NCBI GenBank assembly: GCA_964444685.1
Contig: CAYUIG010000071.1
Span: forward strand, 1 to 11,969
Reading direction: 5' to 3'
Length of the DNA stretch: 11,969 nucleotides
From: CAYUIG01 sp964444685
Lineage (GTDB): Bacteria; Gemmatimonadota; Gemmatimonadetes; Longimicrobiales; RSA9
The notes beneath the pieces were generated by a model. The model worked only from the letters and a program-made list of their open reading frames with translations. It was not told the origin of the DNA and ran no database searches. The position numbers and the translations under genes were made by a program. This document shows positions 1 through 7,408 of the stretch, piece by piece. Every line of letters starts with the position of its first letter. The stretch's first letter is position 1.

Positions 1-1
1 G

Positions 2-34
2 CCGTCGTCGCCGACGTCGGGCATGGTGGATTGA
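2..34 (+). CDS. 3' end of an upstream gene, possibly fmt (partial)
   Basis: The frame starting at base 2 is open from the window edge to a TGA at 32-34 and would end in PSSPTSGMVD. The TGA overlaps the TTG start of rsmB as TTGA, the same kind of 4-nt junction that joins later genes in this window. In many bacteria the gene before rsmB is fmt (methionyl-tRNA formyltransferase). Only about ten residues are visible and they carry no family signature, so the identity is a guess from gene order, and even the reading frame is supported only by the overlap. Confidence 0.3.
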   Translation, partial: PSSPTSGMVD

Positions 35-1338
35 CCGCGACGCCCGCGCGCGCGGCCGCGTTCGCAGTGCTGCGGGATGTGCGCGGCGGCGAGCTGGCGG
101 ACCGCGCGTTCGCGCGGCGCGCGGCGTCCGTTCCTCCGGAGGCGCAGCCGTTCCTGCGCGAGCTCGTCTACGGCACCCTTCGCCTGCGCGGCCGGTTGGA
201 TCACATCATCGCACATTTCGCCGGGCGACCCGTCGACCGGATCGATCCGGGCGCCCTCGACGCCCTCCGCCTCGGCATCCACCAGCTCCGCTGGATGGGC
301 GGCGTCCCCGACTACGCCGCCGTTTCCGAGTCCGTCGACCTTGCCGGCCGGCGCGCCGCGGGCTTCGTGAACGCAGTGCTCCGTGCCGCTGCGCGCGCGC
401 CCGACGAACCCGCGTTTCCTACCTTCGAAGCCGATCCGGTCGCGCACCTCACGACCTGGGGATCCCATCCGCACTGGCTCATCGAGCGCTGGGTGCGCAA
501 CTTCGGTGCGGCCGATGCCCGCGCGCTGGTGGAAGCGAACAACCGGGTGCCCGAGGTCTTCCTGCGCCCGGCCGGCATCACGATGGACGCTGCGCAGGAG
601 CGGCTGCGTGCGGCGGGCATCGACGCGGAGGTCCTGGCGCCGAATGCGTTGCGTCTCGTGCGCAGCGCGGACCTCATCAGCGCGCTCGATGCGATCCCGG
701 CGGTCGTGCAGGATCCCGCTGCGGGATTCGTGGTGGACTTCGTCGGGCCCGTGGACGGGAAGTTCGTGTACGACGGGTGCGCGGCGCCGGGCGGGAAGGC
801 GGTGGCGCTCGCAGCCGGAACCGGCGCGGAGCGGGCGGCGTACGTGTTCGCGGCGGATGTGTCGGCCGGGCGTATGACGCGCGTGGCGGAGAATGCGCGG
901 CGGGTGCGTGCGCAGCTCGGTGCGCTGCCGCTCGGACTCGGTGTGGCGGATGCGCGCAGGCCGCCGGTAACGCGTGCGGACGTCGTGATCGTCGATGTCC
1001 CGTGCACGGGGACGGGCACGCTGCGCAGGCATCCGGACGGCCGCTGGCGCATCGGTCCGAAGGACCTCGCAGCGCTGGTGGCGTTGCAGCAGGAGATCAT
1101 GGAGGGTGCCGCGTCGGCGGTCGCGTCCGGCGGACTGCTTGTCTATGCCACCTGCTCGCTCGAGCCGGAGGAGAACGAGGCGCAGGTGGATACGTTTCTC
1201 CGGAAGCACACGGAGTTCACGGTGGAGCCGGGCACCGGGCCTGCGGATGCGCGCGGGTTCCTGCGGGTCCTGCCGCACGAGCATGGCTTCGATGGCGCGT
1301 TCGCGGCGCGGCTGAGACGGAGGGTTGATGCTGGGTGA
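31..1338 (+). CDS. rsmB: 16S rRNA (cytosine-967-C5)-methyltransferase RsmB
   Basis: A 435-residue protein, close to the family's usual length of about 430-450. RsmB transfers a methyl group from S-adenosylmethionine to C5 of C967 in 16S rRNA. Residues about 5-130 are the NusB-like RNA-binding domain, with RELVYGTLRLRGRLD and later GFVNAVLRAAAR. The SAM-binding loop is GCAAPGGK at residues 249-256. Both RNA m5C methyltransferase cysteines are present: C325 in the motif IV sequence DVPCTGTG and C375 in the motif VI sequence ATCSLEPEENEAQ. In this family the motif VI Cys is the nucleophile and the motif IV Cys helps product release. The TTG start at 31 places the NusB-like domain at the expected position and overlaps the preceding stop. 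The frame is open to the window edge, so an earlier start cannot be excluded. The end overlaps the next gene by 11 nt. Confidence 0.95.
   Translation: MTATPARAAAFAVLRDVRGGELADRAFARRAASVPPEAQPFLRELVYGTLRLRGRLDHIIAHFAGRPVDRIDPGALDALRLGIHQLRWMGGVPDYAAVSESVDLAGRRAAGFVNAVLRAAARAPDEPAFPTFEADPVAHLTTWGSHPHWLIERWVRNFGAADARALVEANNRVPEVFLRPAGITMDAAQERLRAAGIDAEVLAPNALRLVRSADLISALDAIPAVVQDPAAGFVVDFVGPVDGKFVYDGCAAPGGKAVALAAGTGAERAAYVFAADVSAGRMTRVAENARRVRAQLGALPLGLGVADARRPPVTRADVVIVDVPCTGTGTLRRHPDGRWRIGPKDLAALVALQQEIMEGAASAVASGGLLVYATCSLEPEENEAQVDTFLRKHTEFTVEPGTGPADARGFLRVLPHEHGFDGAFAARLRRRVDAG
1319..1324 (+). promoter_or_regulatory. Shine-Dalgarno site deciding the PASTA-protein start
   Basis: GGAGGG lies inside the end of rsmB, 3 nt before the ATG at 1328. 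The TTG at 1325 directly abuts it and the in-frame GTG at 1343 is 18 nt away, so the ATG is the best-placed start. This is the clearest Shine-Dalgarno sequence at any junction in the window; most others lack one and probably rely on coupling to the upstream gene. Confidence 0.6.
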
Positions 1339-2011
1339 TTCGGTGAGGCGGCGTCGGACGGGCGGGCCGAAGAAGAGGCGAGCGGAAGCTGCGCGGCGCG
1401 TACCATGGGCCTGGTTGCTCGGTGGACTCGGGGCGCTCCTCCTGCCGTTCGGGATCGGCTACCTGATTGCCGTACGCGTGATCTACCCGCCCGATGAGGT
1501 GGAAGGGGAGGGGATCGCGGTGCCTCGGCTGATCGGCATGCAAGTAGCCGAGGCATCGCAGTCGCTGTCCGAGCTGGGGCTCGGTCCGCTGCAGACCACC
1601 GAGCTGCCCACGCCCTCCGCCGCGCGCGGCCGCATCACCGCACAGGACCCGCTTCCCGGCCAGCAGCTCCGCGCCGGCGCGAGCGTGCGTGTGGCGGTGA
1701 GTGCGGGTGCGCCACGCGGGCGCGTTCCCGACGTCGCCGGGTTCCCAACCGAACGTGCGCGCCGGCTGCTCGAGCGGCTCGGCTTCGAGGTGCAGGAGAC
1801 GATCGTCGAGTCGGATGCGGTCTCCGGCCGCGTCCTGTCCGTCGAGCCGGAGCCGGGCACCGAGCGGGAGCTGCCGTCGCTCGTGACGGTCACCGTGAGC
1901 GCGGGTCCGCCACGGGATACGATGGCGGTCGACACGTCCGCTGCCTTCCCCGCGGATACGGGCACGTCTATCTTACGATCGATGCACGACTTCAACGATT
2001 CCACACGGTGA
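1328..2011 (+). CDS. membrane-anchored PASTA-domain protein, two PASTA repeats, no kinase
   Basis: 227 residues from the ATG at 1328. A strongly basic cytoplasmic leader (residues 7-24, with RRRR, KKRR and RR clusters) is followed by one transmembrane helix at about 27-52. Two PASTA domains lie outside the membrane. The first, at about 65-127, opens with VPRLIGM and closes with QDPLPG...VRVAVSAG. The second, at about 133-193, opens with VPDVAGF and closes with EPEPGTERE...VTVTVSAG. A 34-residue Ser/Thr/Asp-rich tail follows, and there are no cysteines. PASTA domains in PrkC/PknB kinases and some PBPs bind or sense muropeptides and uncrosslinked peptidoglycan. This protein keeps that outward-facing architecture but has no kinase or transpeptidase domain, so a cell-wall role is inferred. 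It overlaps rsmB by 11 nt and the next gene by 4 nt (GTGA). Confidence 0.88.
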   Translation: MLGDSVRRRRTGGPKKRRAEAARRVPWAWLLGGLGALLLPFGIGYLIAVRVIYPPDEVEGEGIAVPRLIGMQVAEASQSLSELGLGPLQTTELPTPSAARGRITAQDPLPGQQLRAGASVRVAVSAGAPRGRVPDVAGFPTERARRLLERLGFEVQETIVESDAVSGRVLSVEPEPGTERELPSLVTVTVSAGPPRDTMAVDTSAAFPADTGTSILRSMHDFNDSTR

Positions 2012-2550
2012 CCACGGGAGCCCGGCGCTCACTCCTCACCGGCGGCACCATCGCGGTGGTCGCCGGACTGCTCGTCATCGCATGGGCGCAGCGCGACCGC
2101 TTCGCACTCCCGGCCCCGGGCGGACCCGCACCTGCGTACGCGGCCATGGAGCTGGGCGGCGGCACGCTCGAACTCGCGGAGCTGCGCGGGAAAGTCGTGC
2201 TGCTCAACGTCTGGGCGACGTGGTGCGCACCCTGTGTGCGTGAGATGCCCGCACTCCAGCGACTGTACGAACGCCTGGCACCTGAAGGGCTCGAGGTCAT
2301 CGCGGTGAGTGTGGATCCGCCGTTCGATCTCGAGAACGGTCACGTGCAGCAGTTCGTGAACGATCTCGGCCTCACCTTCCGCATCCTGCACGACGCGACC
2401 GGGCGCATCGAGCGCAGCTTCGGCATCACCGGCTATCCGACGACGATCGTGATCGATCGCGAAGGCAGCATTCGCTGGAAGGAAATGGGGGAGCGGCCGT
2501 GGGACGAGCCGGACTGGGCGGATCGCATCGAGAAGCTGCTGCGAGGCTGA
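2008..2550 (+). CDS. TlpA/ResA-type membrane-anchored thioredoxin-like protein
   Basis: 180 residues. Residues about 9-27 form an uncleaved signal anchor, placing the thioredoxin fold in the periplasm. The active site is WCAPC with C73 and C76, within NVWATWCAPCVREMP. The cis-proline loop is GYPTT with P144. AMELGGGTLELAELRGK upstream of the active site is the usual TlpA/AhpC-TSA lead-in. Family members reduce or exchange periplasmic disulfides, for example in cytochrome c maturation (ResA, CcmG), but the partner cannot be read from sequence. No cytochrome gene is nearby. The GTG start overlaps the PASTA gene's stop as GTGA, and no Shine-Dalgarno is evident, so translational coupling is likely. 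The most cysteine-rich exported protein in this operon is the TamA-like protein, a possible client (inference). Confidence 0.9.
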   Translation: MTTGARRSLLTGGTIAVVAGLLVIAWAQRDRFALPAPGGPAPAYAAMELGGGTLELAELRGKVVLLNVWATWCAPCVREMPALQRLYERLAPEGLEVIAVSVDPPFDLENGHVQQFVNDLGLTFRILHDATGRIERSFGITGYPTTIVIDREGSIRWKEMGERPWDEPDWADRIEKLLRG

Positions 2551-2551
2551 C

Positions 2552-3262
2552 GTGCTGCGCCGGATCATCGACTCGGTAACGCGCGACTGGGCGCTGAAGC
2601 TGCTGGCGCTCGGCCTCGCCTTCCTCCTCTGGACCGTCGTGCGTGCCGATGCGCCCGAGCGCATCACGATCCGCAACGTGCCGATCCGCGTCGACAATGA
2701 GGACCCTGCGTGGGTGCTCGCCGCGCAACCCGAGCCGGCCACGGCCACCGTCACCTTCACGGGTCCGCTGCGCGATCTCATCCGCATCGCGGCGGAGCGG
2801 CCGGAAATCGTGGTGCCGCTCGAGGATGTGACGGACTCCGTCGAGATCGTGCTGCTGAGGCCCGGCTGGGTGCGTTCGGCGGGCGGCTTCGAGGGCACGC
2901 GCGTCGGTGATCTGCGACCCGAGTCGGTCCGCCTCTCGTTCCAGCGCATCGACACCGATCTGATTCCTGTCGCCGTGCGTCTCTCCGGCGCGCTGCCGCA
3001 GGGCTTCGAGATCGAAGGCGCGCCTTTCGTCGATCCGCCCGCAGTGCGCGCGAGCGGCGCCGAAGGACGACTCGCGGAAACGGATTCGATCCGTCTGCCG
3101 CCCATCGATCTGACCGGCCGAGTCGGCACCGACACCGTGCTCGTCGCGGTCGACACCACAGGGCTCGGCCTGCTCGTTTCGCCGCTCGCGGTGCGCGTGG
3201 TGCTGCCCATCCGGCGCGTACCGCCCGATTCGGTTCTCGAGCCCGACACGATCGTCCGATGA
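2552..3262 (+). CDS. YbbR/CdaR-like membrane protein
   Basis: 236 residues from the GTG at 2552, 1 nt after the thioredoxin stop. The N-terminus carries the typical YbbR signature NWALK-L-A-L-AFLLW as DWALKLLALGLAFLLW, forming one transmembrane helix at about 14-30. The rest is beta-rich and exported, readable as two YbbR repeats: about 38-140 (RNVPIRVDN...VTFTGPL...PESVRLSFQRID) and about 142-225 (LIPVAVRLSGALPQGFEI...PAVRASGAE...LAVRVVLPI). Firmicute CdaR has more repeats and binds and regulates the diadenylate cyclase CdaA encoded next to it. No cdaA lies in this window. A c-di-AMP link is therefore only family knowledge. There are no cysteines. It overlaps tsaD by 4 nt (ATGA). Confidence 0.85.
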   Translation: MLRRIIDSVTRDWALKLLALGLAFLLWTVVRADAPERITIRNVPIRVDNEDPAWVLAAQPEPATATVTFTGPLRDLIRIAAERPEIVVPLEDVTDSVEIVLLRPGWVRSAGGFEGTRVGDLRPESVRLSFQRIDTDLIPVAVRLSGALPQGFEIEGAPFVDPPAVRASGAEGRLAETDSIRLPPIDLTGRVGTDTVLVAVDTTGLGLLVSPLAVRVVLPIRRVPPDSVLEPDTIVR

Positions 3263-4299
3263 GTCGCCTTGTCCTGGGCGTCGAGACCTCGTGCGATGAG
3301 ACGTCCGTGGCGGTGCTGCGTGGTGAGCGCGAGCTGCTGGGGCACGTGATCCTGTCACAGGACGCGCACGCGATGTGGGGCGGCGTCGTGCCGGAGCTGG
3401 CCGCGCGCGCGCATCTGCGCACGCTCGACCGCGTCGTGGACCGCGCACTCACGAATGCCGGCGTCGCGCTGCGCGACATCGATGTGTTCGCCGCCACTGC
3501 GGGCCCCGGACTCATCGGTGCGCTGCTCGTCGGCTTCACGTGGACACGCGCCGCCGCGTTCGCATTGGACCGGCCGTTCGTGCCCGTGCATCACATGGAG
3601 GCGCACCTCTTCGCGACAGCGCTGGAACACCCCGACGCCGTGCCGCCGTTCGTTGCGCTGCTCGTGAGTGGCGGACACACGATGCTGCTGTGGGTGCCGG
3701 CGTGGGGCGAGTACGAGCTGCTCGGTGAGACGCGCGACGATGCGGCCGGCGAGGCGTTCGACAAGGTCGCGCGCATCCTGGGGCTCGGGTATCCGGGCGG
3801 ACCCGGTATAGAGCGCGCGGCCGCCGACGGGCGCGCCGACGCGTTCGACTTCCCCCGGCCGATGCTGTCACCGGCGCACGACGACTTCGACTTCTCGTTT
3901 AGTGGCTTGAAGACCGCCGTGCTCCAGACGGTGCGCGCGCTGGAGGCCGCGGGACCGATCGACGCGCACGTGCCCGATCTCGCCGCGTCGTTTCAGGCCG
4001 CGGCGGTGGATGTGCTCGTCGGCAAGACGATGCGCGCCGTCGAGCGCACGGGCTGCGGGCGCGTGGTGCTGGGCGGCGGTGTCGCGGCGAGCCGCGCGCT
4101 GCGCAGTGCGCTCGCCGATGCGCTGGGCGACAGCGGCGAGCTCTTCCACCCCTCGCCGCGCCTCGCGACGGACAACGCGGCGATGATTGCGCGCGTGGCC
4201 GTCTTCCATCACGAGCGCGGGCACCCGCCGATCGCCGAAGCGGCGCGTGCGGACCTGCCGTTTCCGGGACTGCGCAGAGTGGCGGGGACGGCATGCTGA
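3259..4299 (+). CDS. tsaD: tRNA N6-adenosine threonylcarbamoyltransferase TsaD
   Basis: 346 residues, a normal family length. TsaD (Kae1/Qri7/YgjD, ASKHA fold) moves the threonylcarbamoyl group from TC-AMP to A37 of ANN-decoding tRNAs, together with TsaB and TsaE, in the cytoplasm. All family motifs are visible: GVETSCDETSVAV at the N-terminus, the metal-binding HMEAH with H112 and H116, LVSGGHT at 135-141, DDAAGEAFDKVARILGLGYPGGP, FSFSGLKTA, VLGGGVAASRALR, and TDNAAMIA with D305 as a metal ligand. The ATG start shares ATGA with the preceding YbbR gene. The stop overlaps the next gene by 7 nt. tsaB and tsaE are not in the window. Confidence 0.97.
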   Translation: MSRLVLGVETSCDETSVAVLRGERELLGHVILSQDAHAMWGGVVPELAARAHLRTLDRVVDRALTNAGVALRDIDVFAATAGPGLIGALLVGFTWTRAAAFALDRPFVPVHHMEAHLFATALEHPDAVPPFVALLVSGGHTMLLWVPAWGEYELLGETRDDAAGEAFDKVARILGLGYPGGPGIERAAADGRADAFDFPRPMLSPAHDDFDFSFSGLKTAVLQTVRALEAAGPIDAHVPDLAASFQAAAVDVLVGKTMRAVERTGCGRVVLGGGVAASRALRSALADALGDSGELFHPSPRLATDNAAMIARVAVFHHERGHPPIAEAARADLPFPGLRRVAGTAC

Positions 4300-5174
4300 C
4301 GCTGCTGCACGTCTCCGATCTGCACTTTGGCCCGCACTACGTGCCGCGCGCGGGCGAGGCGCTGGTGCGTGCCGCCGCGGAACTGGAGCCCGACATCATT
4401 GTCGCGTCGGGAGATTTCACGCAGCGTGCGAAGCGGTATCAGTACGAGCAGGCGCGCGACTATCTGCGCAGGCTGCCCGACGTCCCGATCGTGGTGATCC
4501 CGGGCAATCACGACGTGCCCGTGTATCGCGTCTTCGAGCGACTGCTTCGCCCGTACGATCTGTACCGCGAGCACATCTCGGCCGAGCTCGACACGGTGCT
4601 GCATCACGAGGAGGCGACGATCGTGGCGCTCAACTCGACGAAGCCGCTGCGCGCCATCACCAACGGACGCATCGACTCGTGGCAGCTCGACTTCTGTGCG
4701 CGCGCCTTCGAGAACACGCCGCCCGGTGCCGCGCGCATCGTCGTCGCGCACCATCACTTCGCGCCTGCGCCGGACTACGAGGGTGGGCAGGTCATGCCGG
4801 GGTCGAAGCGTGCGATCGAGCGTTTCACCGGGCTGAACGTGGACCTCATCATGGGCGGGCACCTGCACCGCGCCTACATCGGCAACTCGCTCGACGTGCA
4901 CCCCGGCCACGAGCGCGAGCACGGCATCATCATCGTGCAGTCGGGTACGTCGACGTCGCGGCGCGGACGTGCGCGGGAGCACGAGAAGAACTCGTTCAAC
5001 CTGATCCGCATCGGTGACGAGATCGTGCGCGTCACACACTACATGTACTTCGACGACCTGGACGGCTTCGCGCCGGTGAGCCGCCACATCTTCCCGCGTG
5101 CGGGCAGGGACTACCTGGCCGCGGAGGAGCCCGCCGTGCTGGCGCCGCCGGTCGGCGCGCCGGACGGCGACTGA
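4293..5174 (+). CDS. calcineurin-like metallophosphoesterase (class III/CpdA-like)
   Basis: 293 residues with no signal peptide or membrane segment, so cytoplasmic. The dinuclear metal centre is complete: SDLHFG (D9, H11), SGDFTQRA (D41), PGNHD (N72, H73, D74), the histidine run AHHHF (H153-155) and GGHLH (H190, H192). The SGDxTQRA and PGNHDVP motifs fit the class III cyclic-nucleotide phosphodiesterase/CpdA-Icc group more than LpxH or MPPED types. That group is promiscuous and includes cAMP phosphodiesterases and general phosphoesterases, so the substrate is not assigned. The last 20 or so residues are an Ala/Pro-rich tail. The ATG lies inside the tsaD stop region (7-nt overlap), with only a weak GCGGGGAC upstream, and the TamA-like gene begins 1 nt after its stop. 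Confidence 0.88.
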   Translation: MLTLLHVSDLHFGPHYVPRAGEALVRAAAELEPDIIVASGDFTQRAKRYQYEQARDYLRRLPDVPIVVIPGNHDVPVYRVFERLLRPYDLYREHISAELDTVLHHEEATIVALNSTKPLRAITNGRIDSWQLDFCARAFENTPPGAARIVVAHHHFAPAPDYEGGQVMPGSKRAIERFTGLNVDLIMGGHLHRAYIGNSLDVHPGHEREHGIIIVQSGTSTSRRGRAREHEKNSFNLIRIGDEIVRVTHYMYFDDLDGFAPVSRHIFPRAGRDYLAAEEPAVLAPPVGAPDGD

Positions 5175-5175
5175 G

Positions 5176-7407
5176 GTGGGCTGCGCCACATTCCCCGGCC
5201 ACGTGCGCCGGATTGCCGGCGCAGCCGCGGCGGCGCTCGCCCTGTGCGCCGGTGGTGCAGCCGCGCAGCGTCCCGGCGACGTCGAGGTCCAGGCAGTGGA
5301 GTTCGAGGGCAATCGCGCCTTCCCCGACGGACTGCTGCGCACCGCCATCGTCACCGCACCTTCACGCTGTCCCGCCCTCGTCATCTTCTGCTGGCTCGGT
5401 GCACGGCGCGACGTGCAGGTGTGGGATGAGACGACGGCGGGCGCCGATGCGGTGCGGCTGCGCCTGTTCTACTACCAGCGCGGCTACCGCGAGGCGCAGG
5501 TCGCGATCGACACGTCGCGCACCGGGGATGAGGGCATGCGCGTCGTCTTCCGCATCGATGAGGGCCTGCCCGTACGCGTGGCATCGGTCACGATCCGCGG
5601 CGCCGATTCGCTCGGCTCGGATGTCGTCCGCGGTCTCCCCCTCGGTCCCGGCGCACCGTTCGACCTGATCGCCTACGACGCGACGCGCGACACGCTGGTG
5701 GCGCGCATGCGCAACCGAGGCCACGCGACGGCCGACGTACTGCGCGGCTATCACATCCCCGGCGACTCCGTCCGCATCGCGCATCTCGAATACGAGCTGC
5801 TGCCGGGGCCGCGTGCACGCTTCGGCACGATCGAGGTGACGGGAGCCGAGCAGGTGTCCGACCAGGTCGTGCGCCGCATGCTCACGTTCGGCAGCGGCGA
5901 CGTGTACTCGCGCGAGGCCCTGCTGCGCAGCCAACGCAATCTCTTCAGCCTGGAGATCTTCCGTCACGCCGAGATCCGCGAGGCGCCATCGCTCGAGGCG
6001 GACACGCTGATGGACGTGCTCGTGCAGGTGAACGAAGGGGACCTGCACCGGGTGCGCGTCGGCATGGGCCTCAGCACGGCTGAGTACCTGAACGCCGAAG
6101 GGAGCTGGATCAGTCGCAACTTCATGGGCGGCGCACGCCGGCTGGAGCTGCGCGGACGTGTGTCGAACCTGTTCGCAGAGGATCTCGGACAGATCCCTCC
6201 CTTCGAGGAGATCCGCGGCATCTACGGTCGTATCAACGGCTCGATCGCAGCCGACTTCGCCCAGCCGTGGTTCTTCGACCCGCTGAACACCGCGGGTGCC
6301 GGCGTCTTCCTCGAGCGGCGCAGCCTGCCGGACGTGTTCGTCCGTTCGGCCGCGGGCGGATACCTGACGTTGCGGCGGGACCTCGGTCCGGGCACGTCCG
6401 TGACCGCCGGCGCGCGCCCGGAGCTGACGAGTCTCGAGACGGAAGACGGCGACCTCGTGTTCTGCGTCAGCTTCGTCGCATGTGGCGAGACGGAGATCCG
6501 CGCGCTGCGCGATCCGCACTGGCTGGTGCCGATCACGCTCTCGTTCGTACGCGACCGCTCGAACAGCATCTTCGCGCCGACGCGCGGGTACGTGCTGCGC
6601 TTCGAAGGGGAGGCGGCAGGGGAGGCGACCGCGTCGGACTTCTCGTACGTGCGGCTTGCCGGTGAACTGGTGGACTACCACGCGCTCGGGAACGGCCTGG
6701 TCCTTGCCACCCGCCTGCGCCCCGGTTGGGCGCGTGCGATGGGCGAACCGGAGGCCGGACTCGGTCTGCATCCGCAGCGCCGCTTCTTCGCGGGCGGCGC
6801 CAACAGCGTGCGCGGATACGCGCAGTACCGGCTCGGGCCGCGGCTGCTGACGGTGGATGCCGCCAACCGGCTCGCGCGGCCGGCGGAGCTGGGTGGTGCG
6901 GGGTGCACCGCGCAGCAGATCAACGACGGCAGCTGCGACCCGGCGCCGCTCGCGCTGGACATGCCCGGCGCGTTCGCGGAACGGCCGGTGGGTGGCGCCG
7001 CGCTGTTCGAGGGGAACGTCGAGCTGCGCTTCCCGCTCTTCGGCGAGAACCTGCGCGGCGCGGCGTTCGTGGATGTCGGGCAGGTGTGGTCGCGCCCGCG
7101 AGATGCGGAGGTCAAGGACGTCGTCTGGAGTCCGGGACTGGGCGTGCGCTACTTCAGCATGGTCGGCCCCATCCGCATCGATGTGGGGTATCGACCGCCG
7201 CACGAGGAGCGGCTGCCCGTGCTGACGACGGAAGTGTGCGTGCGCACCCCGACCGGGTGCGACGACATCGCGGAGGACGGGGTGTACGACTGGACGGAGC
7301 TGGACAACCGCCGCACGCTGCGGCCCCTCGGCGAGGTCGCGTGGCGCCCGCGGGATTCCTTCCTCGACCGGATCCAGCTCCACTTCTCCATCGGGCAGGC
7401 GTTCTGA
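5176..7407 (+). CDS. TamA-like Omp85 outer-membrane assembly protein, three POTRA domains
   Basis: 743 residues from the GTG at 5176, 1 nt after the phosphoesterase stop. Residues 1-30 are a signal peptide with an Ala-rich core and probable cleavage at AAA/Q31; GTG 5203 would give a shorter but equally good signal peptide. Three POTRA domains follow at about 36-130, 132-211 and 213-287 (openings VQAVEFEGN, VRVASVTIRG and FGTIEVTG). The beta-barrel runs from about 290 to the end. The Omp85 loop-6 motif FFAGGANSVRGY is at 537-548 with VRGY at 545-548, and the protein ends QLHFSIGQAF, a typical beta-signal with C-terminal Phe. Three POTRAs and the downstream tamB-type gene favour TamA over BamA, which has five. 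Mature-region cysteines form four close pairs: C65/C72, C430/C436, C577/C587 and C688/C695. It probably works with the next gene's product in outer-membrane protein insertion or lipid transport. Confidence 0.88.
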   Translation: MGCATFPGHVRRIAGAAAAALALCAGGAAAQRPGDVEVQAVEFEGNRAFPDGLLRTAIVTAPSRCPALVIFCWLGARRDVQVWDETTAGADAVRLRLFYYQRGYREAQVAIDTSRTGDEGMRVVFRIDEGLPVRVASVTIRGADSLGSDVVRGLPLGPGAPFDLIAYDATRDTLVARMRNRGHATADVLRGYHIPGDSVRIAHLEYELLPGPRARFGTIEVTGAEQVSDQVVRRMLTFGSGDVYSREALLRSQRNLFSLEIFRHAEIREAPSLEADTLMDVLVQVNEGDLHRVRVGMGLSTAEYLNAEGSWISRNFMGGARRLELRGRVSNLFAEDLGQIPPFEEIRGIYGRINGSIAADFAQPWFFDPLNTAGAGVFLERRSLPDVFVRSAAGGYLTLRRDLGPGTSVTAGARPELTSLETEDGDLVFCVSFVACGETEIRALRDPHWLVPITLSFVRDRSNSIFAPTRGYVLRFEGEAAGEATASDFSYVRLAGELVDYHALGNGLVLATRLRPGWARAMGEPEAGLGLHPQRRFFAGGANSVRGYAQYRLGPRLLTVDAANRLARPAELGGAGCTAQQINDGSCDPAPLALDMPGAFAERPVGGAALFEGNVELRFPLFGENLRGAAFVDVGQVWSRPRDAEVKDVVWSPGLGVRYFSMVGPIRIDVGYRPPHEERLPVLTTEVCVRTPTGCDDIAEDGVYDWTELDNRRTLRPLGEVAWRPRDSFLDRIQLHFSIGQAF

Positions 7408-7408
7408 C

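Noticed and set aside
1328..2011. PASTA Ser/Thr kinase or PASTA-containing PBP
   Set aside because: The gene begins inside the rsmB stop region and encodes only a short basic leader before the helix; there is no kinase or transpeptidase sequence in any neighbouring frame.
2029..3345. 438-residue open frame on the minus strand
   Set aside because: It spans three different + strand genes with strong motifs (WCAPC, YbbR, the start of TsaD) and its own translation is Ser/Arg-rich with no motif.
5098..7407. Longer version of the TamA-like gene starting at ATG 5098
   Set aside because: The extra 26 residues are Arg/Pro-rich, would precede the signal peptide and would overlap the phosphoesterase gene by 77 nt. 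GTG 5176 gives a clean signal peptide 1 nt after the upstream stop.
5176..7407. Identification of the Omp85 protein as BamA
   Set aside because: Only three POTRA domains can be placed before the barrel and the next gene is tamB-like; BamA normally has five. A lineage-specific Omp85 with a mixed role remains possible.
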